A stretch of DNA of 40,822 bases from the NCBI GenBank assembly GCA_031376265.1, contig JANMDK010000363.1, forward strand, positions 1-40,822. The letters run 5' to 3'. The translations under genes and the position numbers were made by a program. Below the pieces are notes generated by a model, which was given only the letters and a program-made list of their open reading frames with translations, made no database searches and was not told the origin of the DNA. This document shows, one piece after another, positions 22,333 to 29,477 of the stretch (its first letter is position 1; each line of letters opens with the position of its first letter). The stretch is from SZAS-79 sp031376265. GTDB lineage: Bacteria > Pseudomonadota > Gammaproteobacteria > Burkholderiales > SG8-39.

Positions 22333-23037
22333 TCAGCCGGCCACTTCGCGCTCGCGGTCCAGGCCGGTGTGGCGGACGTCGGTGCCTTCAACGACGTAGA
22401 TGACGTATTCGGCCATGTTCTTCGCGTGGTCGCCGATGCGCTCGATAGCCTTCGCCACCCAGATGATCTCCAGCGCGGTCGAAATCGTGCGCGGGTCTTC
22501 CATCATGTAAGTAATCAGTTCGCGCAGGATCGAGCGGAATTCGTCGTCGATCTCGGCATCCGCATGCACCGCCTTCGTCGCGGCGGAAGCATCGAGGCGC
22601 GCGAACGCGTCCAGGGACTGGCGCAGCATGCTGAGCGCGGTGTCGGCGGCATGCCGGATCTTCGGGAGCCGTTCGGCCGGCACCCGGCCGCTCGCGTGGA
22701 TGGACTTGGCCATGCGGGCGATCTTCTCGGCTTCGTCGCCGACTCGCTCGAGGTCGGTCACGGTCTTGCTGATGGCCATGATCATGCGCAGGTCGCCGGC
22801 CGCGGGCTGGCGCCGCGCGATGACGTGCGCGCAATCCTGGTCGATGCTGACTTCGTAGGCGTCGACTTCCTGGTCGGCGCGAATCACGCGATCGGCGAGC
22901 GCGGCGTCGCCGCTGGTGAAGGCATCCAGCGCCCCGCGGATCTGTGATTCGACCAGTCCGCCCATTGCCAGGACCAGTGAGCGCAGGCCGTCAAGGTCGA
23001 TATCGTACTGCTTCGAAAAGTGCTCGTTGGTTGGCAT
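22333..23037 (-). CDS. phoU: phosphate-specific transport system accessory protein PhoU
   Basis: The 234-residue helical protein contains two PhoU repeats with the metal-binding motifs IMAISKTVTDLERVGDEAEK and EIIWVAKAIERIGDHAKN. PhoU represses PhoR signalling when phosphate is plentiful, through contact with PstB and PhoR. It is the first gene of a phoU-phoB-phoR group, an order seen in betaproteobacteria rather than the pst-phoU order of E. coli. A PHO box lies about 65 bases upstream. Confidence 0.97.
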   Translation of the reverse strand: MPTNEHFSKQYDIDLDGLRSLVLAMGGLVESQIRGALDAFTSGDAALADRVIRADQEVDAYEVSIDQDCAHVIARRQPAAGDLRMIMAISKTVTDLERVGDEAEKIARMAKSIHASGRVPAERLPKIRHAADTALSMLRQSLDAFARLDASAATKAVHADAEIDDEFRSILRELITYMMEDPRTISTALEIIWVAKAIERIGDHAKNMAEYVIYVVEGTDVRHTGLDREREVAG

Positions 23038-23101
23038 GGCTTTCCCTTTGGCGTGCGGGCCGTCAACTAGTTTACGGTCCCGTCGAAGTCTGGCGCAGCA
23101 A

Positions 23102-23119
23102 TGTTACGCGCCCGTGACA
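23102..23119 (-). promoter_or_regulatory. PHO box upstream of phoU
   Basis: On the minus strand TGTCACGGGCGCGTAACA has the two half sites of a PHO box and differs from the pstS site at only two positions, both in the spacer. It predicts autoregulation of phoU-phoB-phoR by PhoB. Confidence 0.78.
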
Positions 23120-23144
23120 AGTCGCGAACCGTTTGAATCAGCAA

Positions 23145-23181
23145 AGAAAAAAGACCCGGCGCAAAGCGCATGGGCCTCTTT
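23145..23181 (-). terminator. terminator-like hairpin facing leftward, between ihfB-like gene and phoU
   Basis: A hairpin with outer arms AAAGACCC and GGG-cc-TCTTT (two-base bulge) and inner arms GCGC/GCGC is followed on the minus strand by a T-rich run. It would stop leftward transcripts entering the phoU promoter region. The imperfect stem lowers confidence. Confidence 0.4.
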
Positions 23182-23200
23182 GTTACCGCGGCCTTGCATA

Positions 23201-23265
23201 TTAAAGGGGCCAGGCTCAAACCTGACTACGAGGAGCCTCGTCAGGTTTGAGCCTGGCCCCTTTGA
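23201..23265. repeat. REP-like palindrome, GGGGCCAGGCTC-AAACCTGA type
   Basis: Perfect 23-base inverted arms lie at 23203-23225 and 23241-23263, with a small inner hairpin (CGAGG/CCTCG) in the spacer. It sits between phoU and the IHF-like gene. The rest of this gap (about 23266-23433) shows only a ribosome site and no recognisable element. Confidence 0.85.
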
Positions 23266-23433
23266 TTTCAGTGCATCGGCTCGCCGCGATGCTCGGCGAC
23301 GCAGGCGGCCGTTGCCGAGTCGATCACCTGTCAGCGCATCGGCTGCGCTTGCCTTACATGGCGGGGGGCCATATGTGGGCCACCGCACCGATGCCCACCC
23401 TGCGACACCTTAAAAGCGATGCAGGAGGAACGA

Positions 23434-23748
23434 ATGAAGAGATCCGATCTGGTCGCAAGGCTTGGGGCGCGCTTTCCCGCGCTGCAGCCCGACGACGCCC
23501 AGCTGGTGGTGAAACTGATCTGCGACGCGATGGCGCGCAAGCTCCGCGAGGGGAACCGCGTGGAGATCCGCGGGTTCGGCAGCTTCGGGCTCACCTTCCG
23601 GCCGTCCCGCCTCAACCGCAATCCGCACACCGGCGAGCGGGTGCAGGTGCCGGCCAAGTTCGTGCCGCATTTCAAGACCGGCAAGGACCTGCGCCTGACC
23701 CTGCTGGCCCAGGGCGTCAGTCCGCCTTCAGGCCCAGCCGGCGGATGA
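23434..23748 (+). CDS. ihfB: HU/IHF-family DNA-binding protein, IHF-beta-like
   Basis: ATG 23434 (104 residues) has AGGAGG six bases upstream; ATG 23419 is less likely. The protein starts MKRSDLVARL, has the beta-arm region with RVEIRGFGSFGLTFRPSR and NRNPHTGERVQVP, and the PHFKTGKDLR end that points to IHF-beta rather than HU. IHF bends DNA in recombination and transcription. The usual rpsA neighbour is absent, and a Pro/Gly tail follows the core, so a second or atypical copy is possible; the symbol is tentative. Its last 32 bases overlap the end of the convergent Bug gene. Confidence 0.85.
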   Translation: MKRSDLVARLGARFPALQPDDAQLVVKLICDAMARKLREGNRVEIRGFGSFGLTFRPSRLNRNPHTGERVQVPAKFVPHFKTGKDLRLTLLAQGVSPPSGPAGG

Positions 23749-24673
23749 TCCCTCCCCAGCGGGTGATGTCCGCGGCAAAGACTTCCGCGAATTTCTCCGG
23801 CGTCATCGGATCGGGCTCCAGCCCCAGCGTGGTGAACTGATCTTTTAACGCAGGCGCCGAGATCACCTTGTTGATTGCAAGGTTCAGCCGCTCGACGATC
23901 GGCCGCGGCGTGCCGACGGGGACGAACCAGCCGTACCACGGCGCGTACTCGTAGCCCGCAACGCCGCCTTCGGCGATCGTCGGCAGGTCCGGCATCGCCG
24001 GCGTGCGCTTCGCGCCCGAGGTCGCAATGGCCTTGAGCTTGCCGCCCTTGATGTAGCCCACTGCCGCCGGCAACGTGACGATCATGACCTGGATCTGGCC
24101 GGACACGAGGTCGCTTAGCGCGGGGCCCGCGCCCTTGTACGGGATATGCGTGAGCTGGGTCTTGGTCAGGCTTTCGAAAAGCTCGACCGCAAGGTGCGCC
24201 GCGCTGCCGACGCCGCCCGAGCCGTAGGTGATCCCGCCGGGCTTTTCCCGCGCGAGCGCGAGGAATTCGGGCATCGTCTTCGGCGCAAACGAGTTCGTGG
24301 TCACCAGCACGTTCGGGGTCGGCCCGATCATCGCGAGCGGCAGCAATTCCTTGAGCGTGTCGTAAGGCAGCTTCGTATAGAGCGTCGCATTGAACGCCAC
24401 GCCCTGGTGCCCGGCGAGGATCAGGTAACCGTCCGGCGGCGCCTTCGCCACCATCGCGGTCGCTATCGTGCCGCCGGCCCCGCCGCGGTTGTCGATCACG
24501 AACTGCTGGCCGAGCTCTTCGTTCAGTTTTGCAGCGACCAGGCGCGCGACGATGTCGGATGTGCCGCCGGGCGAAAACGGCACAAGCACCCTCACCGGCC
24601 TGGTGGGATAAGCTTGGGCCGCCGCGCCGGTCGCGATGAGCGCCGCAAGCACGACGGCGAAGAACCGAAACAT
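23717..24673 (-). CDS. Bug/TctC-family substrate-binding protein of a catabolic operon
   Basis: ATG 24673 (318 residues) puts a signal peptide (to GAAAQA, about residue 20) first. Family marks are YPTRPVRVLVPFSPGG, FVIDNRGGAGGTIAT, APPDGYLIL and the IPYKGAGPALSDLVSGQ loop. It is a periplasmic carboxylate receptor; TctA/TctB subunits are absent. It is the last of four minus-strand genes (MFS transporter, TauD-like dioxygenase, MR/MLE-type enzyme) with small gaps, so it may sense or bind the substrate or product of that pathway. Its 3' end overlaps the convergent IHF-like gene by 32 bases. Confidence 0.93.
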   Translation of the reverse strand: MFRFFAVVLAALIATGAAAQAYPTRPVRVLVPFSPGGTSDIVARLVAAKLNEELGQQFVIDNRGGAGGTIATAMVAKAPPDGYLILAGHQGVAFNATLYTKLPYDTLKELLPLAMIGPTPNVLVTTNSFAPKTMPEFLALAREKPGGITYGSGGVGSAAHLAVELFESLTKTQLTHIPYKGAGPALSDLVSGQIQVMIVTLPAAVGYIKGGKLKAIATSGAKRTPAMPDLPTIAEGGVAGYEYAPWYGWFVPVGTPRPIVERLNLAINKVISAPALKDQFTTLGLEPDPMTPEKFAEVFAADITRWGGIIRRLGLKAD

Positions 24674-24689
24674 GGTCAACAAAGGACGG

Positions 24690-25805
24690 TCAATCGAAGC
24701 GATAGCGCGCAAGCTTCGCTTCGTCGAGCGCCACGCCGAGGCCCGGCTCGTCGAGCTTCAGCGCGAGCTTGCCCTGCATGAGGTCGAGCTTCTGCGTGGT
24801 GATGTCGTCCGTGGTCTTCAGCGGACCGACGCACTCCAGCCCGTCGAGGATGTTCATCGAGGTCGAGGCGAAATGGATCTCGGCCATGGTGTTCACGCCC
24901 AGGCCGAAGCCGTGGCCGATCACGACGCGCACGCCGGCAGCCTCGGCGGTGGCCGCCATGCGCTGGGTGCGCAGGAACCCGCCGTTCTTCATGACCTTGA
25001 GCTTGACGATGTCGGCCGCGCCGGCGCGAATGACCTCGATGAGGGTGCGGTGGTCGACGATGGCCTCGTCCGCCATGATCGGCACGCCGCCGCCCTCGCG
25101 GCGCACGCGCGCAAGGCCCGCAATGTCCTCGGCCGCCACCGGCTGCTCCATGAGCTGCAGGTCGAACGGCTGCATCAGGTGCGCCAGCTTGATCGAGCTC
25201 TCGACGTCATAGCCGGCGTTTGCATCGATGCGCAGCGCCATGTCGTTGCCGACCGCCTCGCGCACCGCCTTGACCCGGTCGCGGTCGGCATGGATGTCGC
25301 CGCCGACCTTGATCTTGGCCGAGCGGAAACCCCGGTCGAACCACAGCTTGGCTTCGTCGGCGGCTTCCTTGGGCGGGAGGATGCCGATCCATGCATTGAA
25401 GCGGAATTCGTGGCGCACCGCGCCGCCGAGATAGGTGCAGACCGGGACACCGTACACGCGCGAGGCGAGATCCACGCAGGCCATCTCGATCGCGGCCTTC
25501 GCGTCGTAGAAGCCTTCCATGCAGGCATCGAGGCGCGCGAGGATTTCGTGCACGTTGAGCGCATCCATGGCGCTGACCGCGCCGGCCAGCGTGCCGCGGA
25601 GCGCGCCGAGCGATTCCTCGATGCTTTCGACCGAATAGCCCGGCGACGGATCGATATTGCCGAGGCCGACCGCGCCGTTGGCCGAAGTGATGCGGACTAC
25701 GGCGCTCTTCTGCTCGGTCTTGGTGGCATACGCATTCTTGAAGCCTCCGCCGACCAGCGGCACGGCGACGCCGAACACCTCGACGCGGGAAATTTTCTCG
25801 GTCAC
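24690..25805 (-). CDS. enolase-superfamily enzyme (mandelate racemase/muconate lactonizing type)
   Basis: The start GTG 25805 overlaps the TGA of the dioxygenase gene (GTGA) and gives 371 residues; the longer frame is a shadow of that gene. The superfamily parts are seen in order: K-x-K in AKIKVGG, metal ligands Asp (RIDANAGY), Glu (LMEQPVAAED) and Asp (IMADEAIVD), and the second catalytic Lys in VKLKVMKNGG. This pattern fits the muconate lactonizing (MLE) subgroup, which includes cycloisomerases, dipeptide epimerases and dehydratases. The substrate is unknown. Translational coupling with the dioxygenase suggests consecutive steps. Confidence 0.9.
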   Translation of the reverse strand: MTEKISRVEVFGVAVPLVGGGFKNAYATKTEQKSAVVRITSANGAVGLGNIDPSPGYSVESIEESLGALRGTLAGAVSAMDALNVHEILARLDACMEGFYDAKAAIEMACVDLASRVYGVPVCTYLGGAVRHEFRFNAWIGILPPKEAADEAKLWFDRGFRSAKIKVGGDIHADRDRVKAVREAVGNDMALRIDANAGYDVESSIKLAHLMQPFDLQLMEQPVAAEDIAGLARVRREGGGVPIMADEAIVDHRTLIEVIRAGAADIVKLKVMKNGGFLRTQRMAATAEAAGVRVVIGHGFGLGVNTMAEIHFASTSMNILDGLECVGPLKTTDDITTQKLDLMQGKLALKLDEPGLGVALDEAKLARYRFD

Positions 25806-26671
25806 GCCGCGGTAGCGCGCGTGGCGACGCCCCAGTCGCCCTTGATCTGGGTGCGATGCATCAGGCGGCGCGCCTTGGGATCGAAGGCGTCGCGGCGGTG
25901 CAACGTGCAGCGGTTGTCCCACATCATGAGGTCGCCGACCTTCCACTCCTGCCTGAAGGCCAGCTCGGGTTGCGTTGCATGCGACCAGAGCTCGTCGAGC
26001 AGCGCTTCGCTCTCTTCCAGCGGCAGGCCGACGACGTAACTGTTGCGGCGGCGGCCGAGGAAAAGGCAGTTGCGCCCGGTTTCGGGGTGCACTTTGACCA
26101 GCGCGTGCCTGGCGCCGGGCGCCTCGCGCGGGTCGGTCACTTCCTTGTAGCCTTTGCGCATCATGCCGGCGCTGTTGTAGGTCGCGTCATGGACCGCGAC
26201 GCGCCCTTCGATCGCCTGCTTGAGCCGGGCCGGCAGCGTTTCGTACGCGATGTACTTGTTGGCACTGAACGTTTCGCCACCCTGCGGGGGGATCTCGATG
26301 GAAAAGAGCAACCCGGCCTTGGGCGGGTTGTCGATGTAGGTCATGTCGGCATGCCAGATGGCCTCGCCGTCGCCGAGGTTGCCGACGGGCGCGCCGCCTT
26401 CCTTGATGTTCGAGATCACGTTCATCTCGGGATGCTGCGGCAGGAAAGGCTTGCCGTACGGGTTGGGGCCCGGCGGGTCGAGCTCGCCGAAGCGGCGGCT
26501 GAATTCGAGCAGTTGCGGATCGGTGACCTGCTGCCCGCGAATGCGCAGCACGAGGTGCTCGAGCCATGCGGCGCGGATCGCTGCGATCGTCGCGTCGTCG
26601 AGAGGCCCGGAAGCGTCCACGCCGCCGATTTCCGCGCCTAGCGCGGTTGCAAGCCGGGTTACTGTGATCAT
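25802..26671 (-). CDS. TauD/TfdA-family Fe(II)/2-oxoglutarate dioxygenase
   Basis: The 289-residue product has the His-x-Asp iron motif in IWHADMTY (His107, Asp109), the distal His in DNRCTLHRRD (His258) and an Arg-rich RRLMHRTQ segment that usually binds 2-oxoglutarate. The N-terminus (GAEIGGVDASGPLDDATIAA) matches the TauD family. The enzyme would hydroxylate a small acid, releasing part of it or opening a pathway. Taurine, 2,4-D or other targets cannot be told apart. It sits between the MFS transporter and the MLE-type gene, with its stop overlapping the latter's start. Confidence 0.9.
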   Translation of the reverse strand: MITVTRLATALGAEIGGVDASGPLDDATIAAIRAAWLEHLVLRIRGQQVTDPQLLEFSRRFGELDPPGPNPYGKPFLPQHPEMNVISNIKEGGAPVGNLGDGEAIWHADMTYIDNPPKAGLLFSIEIPPQGGETFSANKYIAYETLPARLKQAIEGRVAVHDATYNSAGMMRKGYKEVTDPREAPGARHALVKVHPETGRNCLFLGRRRNSYVVGLPLEESEALLDELWSHATQPELAFRQEWKVGDLMMWDNRCTLHRRDAFDPKARRLMHRTQIKGDWGVATRATAA

Positions 26672-26704
26672 GAAGCGATCATAGCAAATCGGATGTCGTC
26701 AAAT

Positions 26705-27907
26705 TCAGGCACTCGCCGGTTGCGCCGCGAGCATTTCGCTCTGCCGCTTGAGCAACGCCCGCCCGGGGAAGAAGAATGAGGCCAGCAGGGTGACCGCCGC
26801 CATTACGCCGAGGATCATGAACACCGTGCGAAACCCGCTGGTCTTGTGGAAGTGCGAAATCATCGGCACCGCCGTTGCAGCCACGCTGAAGGTGACGAGA
26901 TACCTGACGGCGAACACGCGCGAGCGGTACTCGTCAGGCGTGTAGCGGCCGACGATCGCGTCGTTCAGCGGGATCTGGCCGAAGACCGAAAGCATCATCA
27001 GGATCGAGACGATGAGCAGCGCCCAGCCGTCGAGCTGGCTTGCGGCGAAGAGCAGCACCACCTGGCAGGCCGTGATCGGCACCAGCAACGTGCGCAAGTC
27101 GTGCTTGTCGATCATCGGGCCGATCACTACCTGCGAGAACGCCGCGATCGTGTAGACGAGGCTGACCAGGAGGCCGATCCCGAGGCTCGTGCTGGTGAGC
27201 TCCGTCAGCCGCTCGTCGAACACCTTGGGCATCGAGATCGTGGTGGCGTTGAAGATCAGGCCGCCGCACGAGGTCGCCACCAGCAGCACGAGGATGATGC
27301 GGTACGTGGTGCGAGCATCCACATGAAGCGCGGCTTTCTTGCCGGTCTTCACGATCGCGCCCGGGTCGACCACCCACATGAGCCAGCCGATGCCGGCCGC
27401 GACGCAGATCGCGCCGGGCACGAAGAAGGCCGTGCGCCAGCCGTAGTAATCCATGAGGAAGCCGGAGACCACGGCCGCGAACGCAAGCCCGATGTTCCCC
27501 CAGAGCCCGTTCCAGCCGAGCACGCGCCCCATGACCTTGGGGTCCGCGACGATCATTGCAGTGGCCACCGGGTGGTAGATCGCGGCGAACATGCCGAGCA
27601 CTGTGAGGCCGGCGGCGATCTGCCAGGTTTCGGTGGCAAACCCGGTGAGGACCAGCGCGCCGCCGAGGCCGAAGAAGAACACCGTCATCATCTTGTAGCG
27701 GCTCCAGCGGTCGCCGAGCCAGCCGGCCGGCAGGCCGAGCACGCCGAAGGCTATGAAGCCGCCAAGCGCGAGCGGCAGCAGTTCCGCATAGGGGCGGTTC
27801 ATGTCGCGCGAGAGCGCGAGCACCACCGTCGGGAAGATCAGCATCACCAGGTGGTCGAGCGCATGCCCGAGGTTGATGAACGGCAGCAGCGCGGGATTGT
27901 TTTTCAT
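26705..27907 (-). CDS. MFS transporter
   Basis: The 400-residue protein has about 12 hydrophobic segments and the MFS loop motif between segments 2 and 3 (GWLGDRWSRYKMM), followed by GRVLGWNGLWGNIG-like and late segments without soluble domains. It lacks motifs for a specific substrate. Start ATG 27907 has a GGAGAA site upstream. It is first of the four-gene catabolic group and divergent from an AraC-type regulator, so it probably imports the substrate of the dioxygenase/MLE pathway. Confidence 0.92.
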   Translation of the reverse strand: MKNNPALLPFINLGHALDHLVMLIFPTVVLALSRDMNRPYAELLPLALGGFIAFGVLGLPAGWLGDRWSRYKMMTVFFFGLGGALVLTGFATETWQIAAGLTVLGMFAAIYHPVATAMIVADPKVMGRVLGWNGLWGNIGLAFAAVVSGFLMDYYGWRTAFFVPGAICVAAGIGWLMWVVDPGAIVKTGKKAALHVDARTTYRIILVLLVATSCGGLIFNATTISMPKVFDERLTELTSTSLGIGLLVSLVYTIAAFSQVVIGPMIDKHDLRTLLVPITACQVVLLFAASQLDGWALLIVSILMMLSVFGQIPLNDAIVGRYTPDEYRSRVFAVRYLVTFSVAATAVPMISHFHKTSGFRTVFMILGVMAAVTLLASFFFPGRALLKRQSEMLAAQPASA

Positions 27908-27950
27908 GGGTTCTCCTTCACCTAGCCGAGAGAGTAGCTCCGGGCGTTGC

Positions 27951-27972
27951 GTCCGTCACGCGACTATCGGAC
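27951..27972. promoter_or_regulatory. inverted repeat GTCCG-N12-CGGAC between MFS and AraC genes
   Basis: GTCCG (27951-27955) and CGGAC (27968-27972) flank 12 bases in the 79-base divergent region, 15 bases before ATG 27987. An operator for the AraC-type protein is possible, though AraC sites are more often direct repeats. Confidence 0.3.
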
Positions 27973-27986
27973 AATTTCTGTTGCGT

Positions 27987-28820
27987 ATGAGACAACCCGC
28001 CCCCTTTCCCCGCCCCCAGCCCCGCCCCAAGAGCACCCGCGGCGACGACTACCAGGCCGTGCCCCGGCCGGTGGCTGCCATGGCGCGCGACCTGCCCTCG
28101 GACTACGAGATCGCCTGGCACAAGCATCCGCGCTACCAGCTGGTCTACGGCGCGCAGGGGGTGATGACGGTGGATACACGCGGAACGCAGGAAAGCGCCC
28201 AAGGCGAAACCTGGGTGGTCCCGCCGCAGCGCGCGGTCTGGCTTCCGCCCGGCATCGAGCACCGCATCCTCACTTCGAGCATGGTCAAGTTCCGGACGCT
28301 GTACGTGACCGCGGAGGCGGCGGGCGCAATGCCGCAGCGCTGCCTGGCTTTCGCGATCACGCCGCTGCTGCGCGAGCTGATCGTGCGCGCCACCGAGCTG
28401 CCGGTGGAATACGACGAGAAAGGCAGCGCGGGACGGGTGATGCAGCTCATCCTCGACGAACTGGCTTCGCTCACGGGCTTGCCGTATAACCTCCCGATGC
28501 CGTCCTCCAAAGTCCTTTCCGGCATTTGCCGCGTGATCATCGAAAACCCGAACGACCGCATCACGATCGAAGCGCTCGGCGCGCGCCATGGCACGACGAC
28601 GCGAACGCTCGCGCGCGGCTTCCGGCGCGAGACCGGCATGAGCTTCTCGGAATGGCGCCGCCGCGCGCGGCTGCTGCGCGCGCTTGCGTGGATCGCCGAG
28701 GGGCGGCCGATCCTCGCAGTGGCGCTCGATCTCGGCTACGACAGCCCGAGCGCGTTTTCGGCGATGTTCAAGCGCGAGTTCGGCCAACCGCCGACGCACT
28801 ATCGCGCGAGCGCTTCCTGA
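27987..28820 (+). CDS. AraC-family transcriptional regulator, cupin sensor type
   Basis: From ATG 27987 the product has 277 residues. The upstream frame from 27801 is the antisense of the MFS gene. The N-terminal part (about 25-110) has cupin features: WHKHPRYQLVYGAQGVMTVD and WVVPPQRAVWLPPGIEHRI. The C-terminal 90 residues hold two helix-turn-helix units, RITIEALGARHGTTTRTLAR and ILAVALDLGYDSPSAFSAMF. It is divergent from the MFS-led catabolic group and likely controls it in response to a pathway compound. No good ribosome site is seen, so a later start cannot be ruled out. Confidence 0.9.
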   Translation: MRQPAPFPRPQPRPKSTRGDDYQAVPRPVAAMARDLPSDYEIAWHKHPRYQLVYGAQGVMTVDTRGTQESAQGETWVVPPQRAVWLPPGIEHRILTSSMVKFRTLYVTAEAAGAMPQRCLAFAITPLLRELIVRATELPVEYDEKGSAGRVMQLILDELASLTGLPYNLPMPSSKVLSGICRVIIENPNDRITIEALGARHGTTTRTLARGFRRETGMSFSEWRRRARLLRALAWIAEGRPILAVALDLGYDSPSAFSAMFKREFGQPPTHYRASAS

Positions 28821-28830
28821 GCGACGACGC

Positions 28831-29427
28831 ATGACGGACAACGTCTCTGGAATCATCCTTGCCGGCGGCCAGGGCCGCCGCATGGGCACGGTCGACAAGG
28901 GCCTGCAGGTGCTCGCCGGCCGCACGATGATCGAGCATGTCATCGAGCGCCTCGGCCCGCAGGTCGACGAGATCATCATCAACGCCAACCAGAACCTCGA
29001 CAAGTACGGCAAGTTTGGCTACCCGGTCGCACCGGACGTCACCGTGGGATTTGCCGGGCCGCTCGCCGGGCTGCAGGCCGGGTTGAAGGCGGCGAATCAC
29101 CCGCTGGTGGTGACCGCGCCGTGCGACTCGCCTTTCCTGCCGCACGACCTGGTATCGCGGCTCGCCGGCGCGATCGGCAGCCACCAACTGGCGGTCGCCA
29201 AAACCGGCGACCAGCCCCACCCGGTCTTCGCGCTGGTGCGCCGCGACGTGCTCGATCACCTCACCGCCTATCTCTCCGGCGGCGGCCGCAAGATCGACGC
29301 GTGGTACGCAACGTTGCAGGTCGTCGAGGTGAGCTTCGACGACGAGGCAGACGCCTTCCGCAACATCAACACGCAAGCGGAATTAAAAGGGGCCAGGCTC
29401 AAACCTGACGAGAAACGCCAATGCTGA
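28831..29427 (+). CDS. mobA: molybdenum cofactor guanylyltransferase
   Basis: The 198-residue product has the nucleotide-binding LAGGQGRRMGTVDKGL loop, PCDSPF metal-site motif and PHPVFAL, all diagnostic of MobA, which adds GMP to molybdopterin. The normal family end is FRNINTQAEL. After it come 13 extra residues (KGARLKPDEKRQC) encoded by the left arm and spacer of a REP-like palindrome (29383-29464) that supplies the stop codon. MobA is next to moeA, as expected for molybdenum cofactor synthesis. It starts ten bases after the AraC gene. Confidence 0.95.
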   Translation: MTDNVSGIILAGGQGRRMGTVDKGLQVLAGRTMIEHVIERLGPQVDEIIINANQNLDKYGKFGYPVAPDVTVGFAGPLAGLQAGLKAANHPLVVTAPCDSPFLPHDLVSRLAGAIGSHQLAVAKTGDQPHPVFALVRRDVLDHLTAYLSGGGRKIDAWYATLQVVEVSFDDEADAFRNINTQAELKGARLKPDEKRQC

Positions 29428-29464
29428 AATCCGAAGCGTCAGGTTTGAGCCTGGCCCCTTTTAA
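29383..29464. repeat. REP-like palindrome, GGGGCCAGGCTC-AAACCTGA type, inside the mobA end
   Basis: Inverted arms at 29385-29409 and 29438-29462 are perfect over 25 bases, with a 28-base spacer. The left arm codes for the MobA tail, the stop TGA (29425-29427) lies in the spacer, and the right arm ends 13 bases before the chosen moeA ATG. The arms are almost the same as the element at 23201. Confidence 0.88.
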
Positions 29465-29477
29465 GGTCGTAAGTTGC

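Noticed and set aside
23266..23433. Possible small gene between the palindrome and the IHF-like gene
   Set aside because: Several short frames exist, but none has a ribosome site, recognisable motif or better codon pattern than the others.
24636..26039. 467-residue plus-strand ORF
   Set aside because: It is antisense to the MLE-type and dioxygenase genes, which carry full catalytic motifs.
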